Below are positions 47,441 to 57,300 of a stretch of 64,000 nt of DNA, piece after piece. The notes under the pieces were generated by a model. It saw nothing but the letters and a program-made list of their open reading frames with translations. It did no database searches and was not told the origin of the DNA. The DNA is from Methylobacterium aerolatum (GTDB lineage: Bacteria > Pseudomonadota > Alphaproteobacteria > Rhizobiales > Beijerinckiaceae), in contig NZ_BPQE01000020.1 of NCBI RefSeq assembly GCF_022179085.1, positions 186,001 through 250,000 on the forward strand, in the 5' to 3' direction. The number at the start of each line of letters is the position of its first letter. The stretch's first letter is position 1. The translations under genes and the position numbers were made by a program.

Positions 47441-48225
47441 GCTTCCCCTCCGCCGGCCTGGCCCACCGCGCCTCCGGGGCGGAAGCGGCGGTCGTAATCG
47501 GGTGCGTAGAGAGCGCTCTCGCGAAATTGAGCGGCGTCGAGGGCAGGGCCGACGAAAATAAGCGCGGTTCTTTCCAGTCGTGCATCGACGGCAAGTTGTG
47601 CAATCCGGTCGAGGCGCGAGCAAATGACGGTTTCATCCGGCCAGGAGGCGCGAAACACCACGGCCGCGGGGCACTCGGGCCCGTAGAAAGGCAGTAATTC
47701 CCGCGCAACCTGCTCGATCACATGGATCGAGAGATGCACCGCCAGGGTGGCACCGGTCGCGGCGAAGGCCGACAGGCGCTCCCGCTCGGGCATCGCGCTG
47801 GCCCGGCCGGAAGTGCGGGTCAGCACGACGGATTGCGCGAGGCCCGGGACAGTAAGTTCGCGCTTAAGCGCCGCCGCCGCCGCCGCGAAGGCCGGCACGC
47901 CGGGGGTCAGGGTGTAGGGGATCCCGAGCCGCTCGAGGCGGCGCAGCTGTTCGGCCAGCGCGCTCCAGATCGAGAGGTCGCCGGAATGCAGACGGGCCAC
48001 GTCGTGGCCCGCCGCGTCGGCGGCCTCGATCTCGGCCATGATCGCATCGAGGGAAAGGGGTGCGGTGTCGACGATCCGCGCGCCCTCGGGGCACCACGAG
48101 AGAATCTCGGGCGCCACGATGGAGCCTGCATAGAGGCAGACCGGGCAGGCGGCGAGGCGGTCGCGCCCGCGCACCGTGATCAGGTCGGCCGCGCCGGGAC
48201 CGGCGCCGATGAAATGGACCGTCAT
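47437..48225 (-). CDS. cobM: Precorrin-4 C11-methyltransferase
   Basis: 262 residues, tetrapyrrole methylase fold. Methylates C11 of precorrin-4 with SAM. '[20 protein letters not shown]' at the N-terminus and '[16 protein letters not shown]' and '[14 protein letters not shown]' are family signatures. Overlaps cobE upstream by 4 bp (ATGA) and cobB downstream by 4 bp (GTGA). Confidence 0.95.
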   Translation of the reverse strand: MTVHFIGAGPGAADLITVRGRDRLAACPVCLYAGSIVAPEILSWCPEGARIVDTAPLSLDAIMAEIEAADAAGHDVARLHSGDLSIWSALAEQLRRLERLGIPYTLTPGVPAFAAAAAALKRELTVPGLAQSVVLTRTSGRASAMPERERLSAFAATGATLAVHLSIHVIEQVARELLPFYGPECPAAVVFRASWPDETVICSRLDRIAQLAVDARLERTALIFVGPALDAAQFRESALYAPDYDRRFRPGGAVGQAGGGEA

Positions 48226-48659
48226 GCGCCGATGCTCTCGCGGGTTTCGCCGCCGAAAGCCAGCGCGCAGGTGACGCTGCCCCCCGAAACTCGCGGGACG
48301 GCGAGGGTCCCGCCCGGCCCCGCGCCGGCGAGGGCCGCCGCCTCGCACAGGCAGCCGACGCCGCGCAGGGCTTCGATGCGGGCCGAGCGGGTTCGCACGC
48401 GCCCGTCGCAGGCGGCGAGGTGAAGCGGTGCGATGCCCGTGGGGACGAGGCCGAAGGTTGCCGCCGCCGCGACGAGGGCGGGGTCCTCCGCCCGATCTTC
48501 GGCCGTCGCGATCATCCGCAGGGCCCCCGGCGCGGAACCGGCCTCGGCCAGGGCGTGCCGGATCAGCCCTTCGATCTCCGGGGCGGTCGCGCTGCGGCGA
48601 AAGCCGATTCCGGCGATGAGCGGCCAGGCCGGGGCCGTCACGGCTTCGACCACACCCAT
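48222..48659 (-). CDS. cobE: CobE/CbiG-C-terminal-like protein
   Basis: 145 residues. '[20 protein letters not shown]' and '[38 protein letters not shown]' match CobE, a protein of the aerobic pathway homologous to the C-terminal part of CbiG; its precise role is not settled. The 5' end overlaps cobL by 22 bp and the 3' end overlaps cobM by 4 bp, so all three are coupled. Confidence 0.88.
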   Translation of the reverse strand: MGVVEAVTAPAWPLIAGIGFRRSATAPEIEGLIRHALAEAGSAPGALRMIATAEDRAEDPALVAAAATFGLVPTGIAPLHLAACDGRVRTRSARIEALRGVGCLCEAAALAGAGPGGTLAVPRVSGGSVTCALAFGGETRESIGA

Positions 48660-49873
48660 TGCGTCACCGGCATCGCCGACCGCCAGCCGTGAAGGCCGCC
48701 GACCGCCCCGGCGCGGGCGATGGCGAGACGGCGGAGGACGCCGCCATGGGCCGCGTACGACGCGAGCAGGACGGCCTCGCCTTCGAGGGTCACCGCGTTG
48801 GCGACCAGCCGACCGGAGGGGCGCAGGGCGAGCCTCGCCGCATCGAGCAGGCCGGGCTCGGAGACGCCCCCGCCGACGAACACGGCGTCGGGGGCGGGGA
48901 GGCCGGCCAGGGCGTCGGGAGCGGGGCCTGTCACCACCGCGAGGTCTGGCACGCCGAAAGACGAGGCGTTCCGGCGGATGCGCTCCGCCCGGTCGGGCCG
49001 CGCCTCGATCGCCGTCGCCCGAAGGGAGGGGCCGCGCAGCATCCACTCGATCGAGACCGAGCCCGCCCCGCCGCCGATATCCCAGAGGTGCAGGCCGGGC
49101 CGCGGGCGAAGGGCCGAGAGGGTCACGGCGCGGATCTCCGCCTTGGTGAGCTGCCCGTCATTCTCGAACAGCCCGTCGTCGAGGCCGGGGGCCAGGGGCA
49201 GGCCCTCGGCCTCTCCCTCCACCGCGAGGGCGAGGGTGTTCAGGGGATCGATGCCGTCGAGGGCGAAGGCGGCGGCCTCGGTCGCGCGGATGCGCTCGCG
49301 GGGGCCGCCCATCGCCTCCAGCACGGTGATCCGGGTCTGGCCGAACCCCTTCAGGGTGAGCAGGGCCGCCAAGGCGGCGGCGGTCGATCCATCCCAGGAC
49401 AGGACCAGCAGCCGCGCCCCGGGGCGAAGGTGCGGGACGATCCGCTCCAGCGCCCGCCCGTGCAGGGTCACGAGTCCGCATTCGGCGAGCGGCCAGCCGA
49501 GCCGCGCGCAGGCGAGGCTGAAGGCCGAGGGCTGCGGGTACGCCGCGATCTCGGCAGCCGGCACCAGGCGGGCGATCTCGGCGCCGATGCCGTAGTGGAA
49601 CGGGTCGCCCGTGGCGAGCAGGCAGGTCGGGCGACCGCGCCGGGCGAGGATGCCGGGGTAGGCGTCGTGGATCGGGCTTGGCCACGGCCGGGCCTCGGCG
49701 GCGAAGGGCGCCGCGAGCGCGAGGTGGCGGCGCCCGCCATAGACCACCTCCGCTCCGTCGAGGGCGGCGGCGGCGGCCGGGGAAAGTCCCGTGCGGCCAT
49801 CCTCGCCGATCCCGACGATGGTCAGCCAGCGCGCGCTCGACTCGGGGGCGTCAGAGGCAGACAAGGCGGCCAT
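48638..49873 (-). CDS. cobL: Precorrin-6Y C5,15-methyltransferase (decarboxylating)
   Basis: 411 residues, fusion of CbiE-like (1-205) and CbiT-like (about 215-411) methylase domains. '[16 protein letters not shown]' opens the first domain; '[13 protein letters not shown]'-type sequence ('[19 protein letters not shown]') and the SAM loop '[15 protein letters not shown]' mark the second. Methylates C5 and C15 and removes the acetate carboxyl. The start codon at 49871-49873 overlaps the oppositely oriented cobK start codon by two bases. Confidence 0.94.
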   Translation of the reverse strand: MAALSASDAPESSARWLTIVGIGEDGRTGLSPAAAAALDGAEVVYGGRRHLALAAPFAAEARPWPSPIHDAYPGILARRGRPTCLLATGDPFHYGIGAEIARLVPAAEIAAYPQPSAFSLACARLGWPLAECGLVTLHGRALERIVPHLRPGARLLVLSWDGSTAAALAALLTLKGFGQTRITVLEAMGGPRERIRATEAAAFALDGIDPLNTLALAVEGEAEGLPLAPGLDDGLFENDGQLTKAEIRAVTLSALRPRPGLHLWDIGGGAGSVSIEWMLRGPSLRATAIEARPDRAERIRRNASSFGVPDLAVVTGPAPDALAGLPAPDAVFVGGGVSEPGLLDAARLALRPSGRLVANAVTLEGEAVLLASYAAHGGVLRRLAIARAGAVGGLHGWRSAMPVTQWVWSKP

Positions 49874-50624
49874 GTCCGAACACGGAAAGCGACTTCTGGT
49901 CCTCGGCGGAACCACGGAGGCCACCGCCCTCGCGAGTCTCCTCGCGCGCGAGGAGCGATTCGCCGTGATCCTGTCCCTCGCCGGGCGCACCCGCGCGCCG
50001 GTCGCGCCGCCCGTGCCGGTGCGGGTCGGCGGCTTCGGCGGCGTGGACGGTCTGGCCCGCTTCCTGACGGAGGAGCGGATCGACCGGCTGATCGACGCGA
50101 CCCATCCCTTCGCCGCGCGCATCTCCGCCAACGCGGCCGAGGCCGCGCGGCGCGTCGGCGTGTCTCTGCTCGCCATCCGCCGCCCGGCTTGGGTTGCCGA
50201 ACCGGGCGACCGTTGGACCGAGGTCGCCGACATGGCGGCGGCGGCCGAAGCCCTGGGCGAGCGGCCGCGCCGGGTGTTCCTCACCATCGGCCGCCAGGAG
50301 GTGGCGGCCTTCGCGGCGGCTCCGCAGCACGCCTACGTGGTGCGCAGCATCGAGCCCATCGGCGACACGCTGCCGGTGCCGCGCCTGCGCACCATCGAGG
50401 CCCGAGGCCCCTTCGACGCGGAGGCAGAGGCGGCGCTGATGCGCGAGGCGGGGATCGAGACCGTGGTGAGCAAGAACGCGGGCGGCGCGGCGACCTTCGG
50501 CAAGATCCTGGCTGCGCGCCATCTCGGCCTGCCGGTGGTGATGGTCCGCCGTCCCGCCAAGCCGGAGGTCCCCAGCGTGCCGGACGCCGCGGGCGCGCTG
50601 GCGTGGCTGCGGATCGGGGAATGA
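49872..50624 (+). CDS. cobK: Precorrin-6A reductase
   Basis: 250 residues. Reduces precorrin-6A to 6B with NADPH. 'LLVLGGTTEATALASLL' at the N-terminus, 'DATHPFAARIS' and 'TIGRQEVAAF', and 'VVSKNAGGAAT' are family motifs. It is the only cob gene here on the plus strand; its ATG and that of cobL interlock in the tetranucleotide CATG. Its promoter must lie inside the cobL coding sequence or farther off. Confidence 0.93.
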   Translation: MSEHGKRLLVLGGTTEATALASLLAREERFAVILSLAGRTRAPVAPPVPVRVGGFGGVDGLARFLTEERIDRLIDATHPFAARISANAAEAARRVGVSLLAIRRPAWVAEPGDRWTEVADMAAAAEALGERPRRVFLTIGRQEVAAFAAAPQHAYVVRSIEPIGDTLPVPRLRTIEARGPFDAEAEAALMREAGIETVVSKNAGGAATFGKILAARHLGLPVVMVRRPAKPEVPSVPDAAGALAWLRIGE

Positions 50625-50650
50625 GGGCGCGCGCTTCCCACGGCCACGGC

Positions 50651-50744
50651 CGTCCTTGCGAGTGAAACGGAGCAATCCAGGGCAGCGGGCCGTCGCCAAG
50701 CACGGCGCCGCCCTGGATTGCTTCGCCGACGCTCGCAATGACGG
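50651..50744. repeat. REP-like palindrome, copy F
   Basis: Left arm CGTCCTTGCGAGTGAAACGG then AGCAATCCAGGGC; right arm GCCCTGGATTGCTTCGCC then GCTCGCAATGACGG. Located in the 128-bp convergent gap between cobK and cobJ, where it could act as a two-way transcription stop. Confidence 0.85.
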
Positions 50745-50752
50745 TGGTACGC

Positions 50753-51514
50753 TCACGCCACCCCCTTCACGCTGCGCAGCGTGTAGACGAAGGGCGGCTT
50801 GCCCTCGCGGGGGATCAGCCGCGTGGTCGTGGCACCGAGGATGACGACGGTGGCCATGTCGGCCATGGCCGAGTCGGCCTCGCTCAGCGTCGCCACGCGG
50901 ATCGCCTCGTCCGGGCGGCTGATGGCGCGGGCGAACATCACCGGCGTTTCGGCTGGGCGGATACCGGCGGCGAGATCGAGGGCCGCGCCGAGCTGCCAGG
51001 GCCGGGCGGAGGAGATCGGGTTGTACAGGGCGATCACGAAATCCGCCCGCAGCACCGCCTCCAGCCGGGCGGTCACCACCTCCCAGGGCTTGAGGTTGTC
51101 GGACAGCGACATGGCGCAGAAGTCCCCGCCGAGGGGCGCGCCGAGGCGGGCGGCGGCGGCGAGCATCGCGGTGATGCCGGGCTCGACGGTGATGGCGAGG
51201 TCGCGCCAGCCGGGCTCGCCCTGCTCCACCGCCTCGAACACGGCCGCTGCCATAGCGAACACGCCGGGATCGCCCCCCGACACCACGGCGACGCTACGCC
51301 CCTGCGCCGCGAGGGAGAGGGCGTGCCGGGCGCGGTCCACCTCGACGCGGTTGTCGCTGGCGTGGCGGACCAAGCCCTCGCGCTCGGGCACGCGGGCGAC
51401 GTAGGGAAAATAGCCGATCAAGTCCGTGGCCCCGTCGAGGGCGCGCCGGGCGGACTCGGTCAGCAGCGACGGATCGCCGGGGCCGAGACCCACCACCGTG
51501 ACGCGGCCGCTCAC
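50753..51514 (-). CDS. cobJ: Precorrin-3B C17-methyltransferase
   Basis: 253 residues. Methylates C17 and contracts the ring. Begins with GTG inside the cobI stop (GTGA overlap). 'VTVVGLGPGDPSLLT', 'VVSGGDPGVFAMAAAVFEA' and 'EVVTARLEAVLRADFVIALYNPIS' are CobJ signatures. The upstream in-frame extension belongs to cobI in another frame. Last gene of the coupled cobG-H-I-J run. Confidence 0.95.
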   Translation of the reverse strand: MSGRVTVVGLGPGDPSLLTESARRALDGATDLIGYFPYVARVPEREGLVRHASDNRVEVDRARHALSLAAQGRSVAVVSGGDPGVFAMAAAVFEAVEQGEPGWRDLAITVEPGITAMLAAAARLGAPLGGDFCAMSLSDNLKPWEVVTARLEAVLRADFVIALYNPISSARPWQLGAALDLAAGIRPAETPVMFARAISRPDEAIRVATLSEADSAMADMATVVILGATTTRLIPREGKPPFVYTLRSVKGVA

Positions 51515-52290
51515 GGGCGCCGGCCCTCGCCGGGCACGAGGACCATCGAAAAGTAGGGCGCCTCGTCGTCGGCCTTGGCCTCCAGCGGGATCACCCGCTC
51601 GCCCGCCATGGTGCCGCGCTCGACATAGACGGCGCGGGCCAGAAGCCCCGCCTCGGTCAGCGCGGCGCGGACCTTCGGCAGGTGCCGCCCGAGCTTCATC
51701 ACCACGGCAGCGTCGGTGCCCTTCAGGCGCTCGGTGAGGGTGCTGAGAGGCAGGGTCGCGGGGAGGACGGTAAGCACGTCGTCGCCCCAGGTGATCGGCG
51801 TGCCGGCCCGGGTCCAGCAGCCGGACATGCCGGTGACGCCGGGAATGACGTCCACCGGGAACCGGTCCTTCAGCCGCCGCCACAGGTGCATGAATGAGCC
51901 GTAGAAGAAGGGATCGCCCTCCGACAGGATCGCCACGTCGCGGCCGGCGTCGAGGTGGTCGGCGAGCTTGTCTGACGCCTCGTCGTAGAAGGCGGCCAGC
52001 GCCGAAACGTAATCCGGGTGCTCCGGGTGCAACTCGGTGGTGTAGGGGTAGGCCAGCGCCATCTCGCGGGAGGGGTCGCGCAGGATCGCGTCGGCGATGC
52101 CCCGGGCGTTGCCGCGCTTGCCCTGCTTGCAGAAATGCACCAGCACCGGCGCTCGCTCCAGCACGCGCCGGGCCTTCACGGTCAGCAGGTCCGGGTCGCC
52201 GGGTCCCATGCCGACCCCGAACAGGGTGCCGGTCCTGGCCGCGCGGGGCAATTCTTCCGTGTCGCCCTCGAAGGGCATGAGACCGTCCAT
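51511..52290 (-). CDS. cobI: Precorrin-2 C20-methyltransferase
   Basis: 259 residues. Methylates C20 of precorrin-2. 'GTLFGVGMGPGDPDLLTVKA' near the N-terminus, 'AILSEGDPFFYGSFMHLW' and 'IPGVTGMSGCW' identify it. Its ATG shares one base with the cobH stop (TGATG) and its stop overlaps the cobJ start. Confidence 0.96.
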   Translation of the reverse strand: MDGLMPFEGDTEELPRAARTGTLFGVGMGPGDPDLLTVKARRVLERAPVLVHFCKQGKRGNARGIADAILRDPSREMALAYPYTTELHPEHPDYVSALAAFYDEASDKLADHLDAGRDVAILSEGDPFFYGSFMHLWRRLKDRFPVDVIPGVTGMSGCWTRAGTPITWGDDVLTVLPATLPLSTLTERLKGTDAAVVMKLGRHLPKVRAALTEAGLLARAVYVERGTMAGERVIPLEAKADDEAPYFSMVLVPGEGRRP

Positions 52291-52967
52291 CACTCGACCT
52301 CGCTGGCCAGCGCGTTGACGGCCGCCGCCGTCATGGCGCTGCCGCCCCGGCGCCCGTGGACGACGACGAAGGGCACCCGCCCGTCGCGCGCCAGCGCCTC
52401 CTTGGATTCCGCCGCCCCCACGAACCCCACTGGGATGCCGATGATCGCGGCGGGCGGCGCGACGCCCTCGTCCAGCAATTCGAGCAACCGGAACAGGGAG
52501 GTCGGCGCGTTGCCGACCGCGACGACGCTGCCCGGCAGGTGCTCGCGCCACAGTTCCATCGCCGCCGCCGAGCGGGTGGTGCCCATCGCCTTGGCGAGAT
52601 CCGGCACGCGGGGATCGCGCAGGGTGCAGATCACGCGGTTCTCGGCCGGAAGCCGGGCGCGGGTGACGCCGTCGGCCACCATGTGGGCGTCGCACAGGAT
52701 CGGCGCGCCCGCCTTCAGCGCGGCGGCCCCGGTCTCGGCGAAGTCGTCCGACATCTCCACGTCGCGGGGCAGATCGGTCATGCCGCAGGCGTGGATCATG
52801 CGCACCACGCACCGCTCCGCCGCGCCGGACCAACGGGTGAGGTCGGCCTCGGCGCGGATGATCGCGAAGGATTTCGCGTAGATCGCGCCGCCGTCACGGA
52901 CGTAATCGTAGCGCGATTCCTCGGGGTGCGAATGCTCGCGGCGCATGGCGGTAGGGCTGGCGCTCAT
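52290..52967 (-). CDS. cobH: Precorrin-8X methylmutase
   Basis: 225 residues. Moves the C11 methyl to C12, yielding hydrogenobyrinate. 'RMIHACGMTDLPRDVEMSDDFA' contains the catalytic His of the family, with 'GNAPTSLFRLLELL' and 'GIPVGFVGAAESKEAL' downstream. Overlaps cobG by 4 bp and cobI by 1 bp. Confidence 0.96.
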   Translation of the reverse strand: MSASPTAMRREHSHPEESRYDYVRDGGAIYAKSFAIIRAEADLTRWSGAAERCVVRMIHACGMTDLPRDVEMSDDFAETGAAALKAGAPILCDAHMVADGVTRARLPAENRVICTLRDPRVPDLAKAMGTTRSAAAMELWREHLPGSVVAVGNAPTSLFRLLELLDEGVAPPAAIIGIPVGFVGAAESKEALARDGRVPFVVVHGRRGGSAMTAAAVNALASEVE

Positions 52968-54331
52968 GCCGGTCTCCGGTTCCTCCCCAGGTCGGCGTCC
53001 GGCTGCATGAAGGCAGCGGCGAGCCCGACACTTGCCGCCCTTCCTAACCGCTCTAAAGCGGCCTCGATAGGGAGTTGCAGGTCCGAGGGATCGGTGGTCG
53101 TCCCACCGACGATGACGGCGTAGGCGCCGTCGCGGCCGACCAGGGTCAGGTCCGCCGGAGCGGGCTTGGCACAACCCTTGGCGCAGCCGGAGACGTGGGC
53201 CGACAGGCCCGCCTCCGCGAAGGGCCGGAACAGGGCCGCAACACGCTCCGCATCCGCGAGCGTCGGGGTGCTTCCGGAGGCGCAGGCGGGCGCGCCCGTG
53301 CAGGCCGCCACCGCCCGGCGGGGATCGTCGGCCGCGACGATGAAATCCGCCGCCAGGGCGGCGAGGTCCACCCGCTCGGGGCGGCCGGGCAGCAGAATCG
53401 CGCCCCGTGTCGGCGACAGGCGGATGTCGGGCGCGCCGATCGTCTCCGCGACGGCGATCAACCTTTCGAAGGCCGCCACGGTGCAGCGGCCGAAGGGAGC
53501 ATCGAGGGCGAGGACGGGCAGGGCGTGGTGCAGGCTCAGGCCGGGCGAGGGCGCAGCCAGCTCCCTCCCCCTCCTGGGGGGGAGGGTACCCTGCGCAGCA
53601 GGGGGGGGAGGGAGGGACGCGGCGAGCGCATCTGCCCATTCCTCGGCCGTCACATCCCGCATCCGCCGTCGGCCGGTGCGGATGAAGGCGGTGAGGTGGA
53701 ACGCCAGGAAGGCCGGAGCCTCGGAGGCCGCACACTCCGCCGCCGGAATCGCACCGGAGGCGGGCACGATCGCGACCCTCTCCGCCGCTGTCGGCACGAC
53801 CGACCAATCGGCCTCCTCCAGCGCACACCCGACGGCCACGAGCGTCTTCGCCGGCAGGCCGGGCACCGCCCGCCCCGCCGCCTCGATGGCGCGGGCCAGG
53901 GCGGGGACATCGAGGATCTCGGACGGGTCGCGCCCGGCGAGGGGACTCGTGAGCGTCAGGCGCTGCGGGCCGCCGTCGGCGCGGGTGTCACCCAGCCCGA
54001 CGTCGCCGAGCAGGGCGGCGAGCGGCGCGGCGGTCGCCTCGGTGACGCCCCGGATCTGGAGGTTGGCCCGCGCGGTCAGATCGAGATGGCCGTTGCCGTG
54101 GCGCCGGGCACCCTCGGCCACGGTGCGGGCCTGGGCCAGGGTCAGGACGCCGAGCGGCGGATGGATGCGGGCCAGGAGCCCGTCGCCGGTCGGCATGGGG
54201 CGGGCGAGGCCGGGGCACCAGCCCCGGCGGGCGGCATCGGGCAGGCCCCGGCGGGCAGTATCGGCCCCGCCCCGGCGGGTGTTATCGGAAATGCCCCGGC
54301 GGGCGGTATCGGCGAGGGGGCGCGGGCTCAT
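52964..54331 (-). CDS. cobG: Precorrin-3B synthase (O2-dependent)
   Basis: 455 residues. Hydroxylates C20 of precorrin-3A and forms the gamma-lactone using O2 and a 4Fe-4S centre, which marks the aerobic pathway. Cluster ligands are in 'CTGAPAC' and 'SGCAKGCAKPAPADL'. Two oddities: residues 6-37 are four copies of an 8-residue repeat (consensus DTARRGxx) before the native 'RRGWCPGL' start, and residues 239-257 derive from a GC-rich palindrome. Neither disrupts the frame or the core motifs. Overlaps cobN and cobH by 4 bp each. Confidence 0.92.
   Translation of the reverse strand: MSPRPLADTARRGISDNTRRGGADTARRGLPDAARRGWCPGLARPMPTGDGLLARIHPPLGVLTLAQARTVAEGARRHGNGHLDLTARANLQIRGVTEATAAPLAALLGDVGLGDTRADGGPQRLTLTSPLAGRDPSEILDVPALARAIEAAGRAVPGLPAKTLVAVGCALEEADWSVVPTAAERVAIVPASGAIPAAECAASEAPAFLAFHLTAFIRTGRRRMRDVTAEEWADALAASLPPPPAAQGTLPPRRGRELAAPSPGLSLHHALPVLALDAPFGRCTVAAFERLIAVAETIGAPDIRLSPTRGAILLPGRPERVDLAALAADFIVAADDPRRAVAACTGAPACASGSTPTLADAERVAALFRPFAEAGLSAHVSGCAKGCAKPAPADLTLVGRDGAYAVIVGGTTTDPSDLQLPIEAALERLGRAASVGLAAAFMQPDADLGRNRRPA
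53561..53616. repeat. GC-rich palindrome inside cobG
   Basis: CTCCCTCCCCCTCCTGGGGG at one end and CAGGGGGGGGAGGGAG at the other, with GGGTACCCTGCGCAGCAG near the centre. On the coding (minus) strand it is read LPPPPAAQGTLPPRRGRE. The core also occurs in cobN in the same frame. Confidence 0.8.
54221..54316. repeat. Four 24-bp tandem repeats at the cobG 5' end
   Basis: Units start at 54221, 54245, 54269 and 54293, each beginning GCCCCGGCGGG and ending near ATCGG plus three or four variable bases. The period of 24 keeps the reading frame and encodes eight residues per unit on the minus strand. Confidence 0.9.
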
Positions 54332-57300
54332 TCGGCCGCCTCGCCCATCATCGCGTCGGCGGGGAGTGCGTTGCGGCGGCTGGTCCAGAGGCCCCGGTCG
54401 CGGGCCTCGTCGAACCGGTCGAGGATCGCCCGGGTGGCGGCGGGGTTGACGGCGCGCAGGCGCTCGAACACCTCCGGGTCGGCGATCCAAGCGGAATAGA
54501 GCGCCTCGAACCCCGCATCGGTGACGGCATCGCTCCCGGCAGCCAGCACGAACACGGCGTCGAGTCCCTGGGCCAGCTCCTGCGCGCCGCGATAGCCGTG
54601 GCGGAGCTGGCCCGCGATCCAGCGGCGGTCGGCGAGGCGCCCCCGGATCAGCCGGGCCGCATCCTCGGCGGCGGTGCGGGCCTTCGGGCGCTCGGGTTCC
54701 GAGACGTCCAGGCTGTAGAGGGCCGGTCTGGCCCCCGTCAGCGTCGCTGCGGCACTGAACCCGCCCATGGCGTCGACGGCGGCATCGCCGTCGAACAGGT
54801 CACGCTCGGCCACGTCGAAGGCGTGGGCATAGGCATCCGCCTCGGCGACGCGCTGGCCGAAGCCCGCATCCGGTCCCTCCCGGTCGCCGTAGGCATAGCC
54901 GCTCGCGGCGAGGTAGGCGCGGCCGAGATCGTCCCGGCCCTCCCACTCCCCGTCGAGGGCCAGGGAGGCCGCGCCCGCACCGAAGCGGCCGGGCGCCGCG
55001 CCGTAGACGCGGGCGGCGGCCTCGCCCCGGCGGGCGGCGGCGGCGAGCGGGTTGTCCTCCTCGTCCTCGTCGCGGGCGGCGACCGCCCGGACGGCCCGGT
55101 CGAGCAGCGCCAGCGTGTCGGGGAAGGTATCGCGGAAGGCGCCGGAGACGCGCACCGTCACGTCCACCCTCGGCCGGTCGAGGCTCGCCAGCGGCAGCAC
55201 CTCGAACCCGGTGACGCGGGTGCTGGCATGGTCCCAGACGGGCCGGACGCCCATCAGCGCCAGCGCATGGGCCACGTCCTCGCCGCCGGTGCGGAGCGTG
55301 GGCGACGCCCACAGGTCCATGACGATCCGGGCCGGATAGGCGCCCTCGTCCTGCAGGTAGCGTGTCACCACCGCCGAGGCGGCCTTCTCGCCGAGGAGGG
55401 CGGCGGCGCGGCTTGGGATGGCGCGGGGGTCGAGGGTGGTGAGGTTGCGGCCCGTGGGCATCACGTCGAGGCGCCCGCGCGAGGGCGAGCCGGCCGGGCC
55501 GGGGGGCACGAAGCGCCCGCTCAGCGCCGCGAGCAGTCCGGCGCGCTCACCCTCGGCGCTGGCGCGGACGGCCTCGGGCGCGTCCTCGGGCGCCCGGCCG
55601 AAGACGTGGAGCCCATCGCGAAAGGCGGTCTCCCCGATGTCGCAGAGATGGGCATCGAGGGCGGTGAGGGCCTCCTCCATCGGCGCGCCGGGGGCGATGC
55701 CCGCGCCCGCGAGGAGCCCATGGCCCTCAGCCTCCTCCAGGATGGCCGCGGCGAGCAGCGTCGCCCGGCGGGGATCGAGCACCGTGGCGGCGGAATACTC
55801 TTCGACGAGCTCGCGCAATCGGGCCGTTTCCGGCGGGAGACCCGCCCTGGCGACGGTCGGGGTCAGGTGGCCGAGGGCCACGCCGCCGAGGCGTCGCTTG
55901 AGCGGCGCGGCTTCGCCCGGATCGTCCACGATGAACGGGTAGACCACCGGCAGGGATCCGACGCAGAGCGCGGGCCAACAGGCGGGCGAGAGGGCCACCG
56001 CCTTGCCCGGCAGCCACTCGGTGGTGCCGTGGGTGCCGAGCTGCGCCAGCACGTCGAAGTGCCGTCGCAGGCCGAGGTGGAAGGCGAGGTAGGCGTGCGT
56101 CGGCACCCGGTCGGGGTCGTGGTAGCCTGCCTTCCTGTCGGCATCCCGGCCCCGGTCGGGCTGGAGGAAGAGGGCACAGGCGCCGCCGTCGCCCGCACCG
56201 TCGTGGCGCGTACGAGCGAAGCCATCAGGGGAGGCGCCGTCGCTTGCGAGCGTGTCGCTGCCCTGGCTTGCTTCGTTCTGCTCGCCAGGACGGGGGTGGA
56301 CTGGGCCGCCCGCCATGCGGAACCGGAACGCCCCGTCACGGCAGGCCGGGTCGTCCTCCGGCGCTCCCCAGGCGTCGTGAAGCGCCATGCGCGCCTCTTC
56401 CGGCAAGCTGCCGAGCCAAGCCCCATAATCCGCGAGCGGTACGGCGAAGTTGGGCTCGCCCTCCGTCAGCGGGCGCATCACGTCGTCCGGCAGCGGCGCA
56501 GCGGGGTAGCCCGCCCCCGCGAGGTCGGCGAAGACGGCGCGGGCGCTTTCCGGCGTATCGAGCCCGACCGCAAAGCCCGCCCGGCCGCCGCGGGCCGGAT
56601 AGTCGGACAGCACCACCGCCACCCGCCGCTCGCCCGGCGGCAGGGCGGCGAGACGCAGCCAGCCGCTTGCGCGCTCGGCCAGCGCCGCGATTCCCTCGGC
56701 GAAGGGCACGAGGCGCCGCTCGGAGAAGCCCGCCACCTCGGGGGCTTCCTCCTTGAAGGCGATGGGGAAGCCGGACAGCCGCCCATCGAATTCCGGCAGG
56801 GCGATCTGCATGGCGAGGTCGGAGGCGCCGAGCCCGCGGGCCGACGCCTCCCAGGCATCCCGCGGGGCGCCGACCGTCAGGGCCTGCAGCACCGGGCAAC
56901 CGGCCCGGTCGAGGATGAAGCCGGCGTCGTCCCGTGCGGAGAAGGCCGTGGCGGCGATCACGATATCAGGCCGCCGGGCGGCCAGCGCCGCCTCCACGGC
57001 GGCCACGGCCTCCGGGTCCTTCAGGCTCGACACGGCCAGCGTCAGCGTGCCGATGCCGCGATCGCGCAGGGCCAGCGCCAGGGCTTCGAAGGGGGCGGTG
57101 TCGCCGCCGAGCACGGCAGAGCGGTAGACGAGGACGAGGGCGACGGGAGGCGCCGCGCTGTCCCTGCCCCCTCTGCGGGGGAGGGTACCCTGCGCAGCAG
57201 GGGGGGAGAGGGGAGCGACGGTGCAGGATGTGGCACCGGCCGTGACTTTTCCGGCCCCGTCGTTCCCCTCTCCCGACCTCCTTCGGGGGCCACCCTCCCC

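Noticed and set aside
54221-54316. CRISPR array
   Set aside because: The repeats are directly adjacent, in frame with cobG and without spacers; they are a coding minisatellite.
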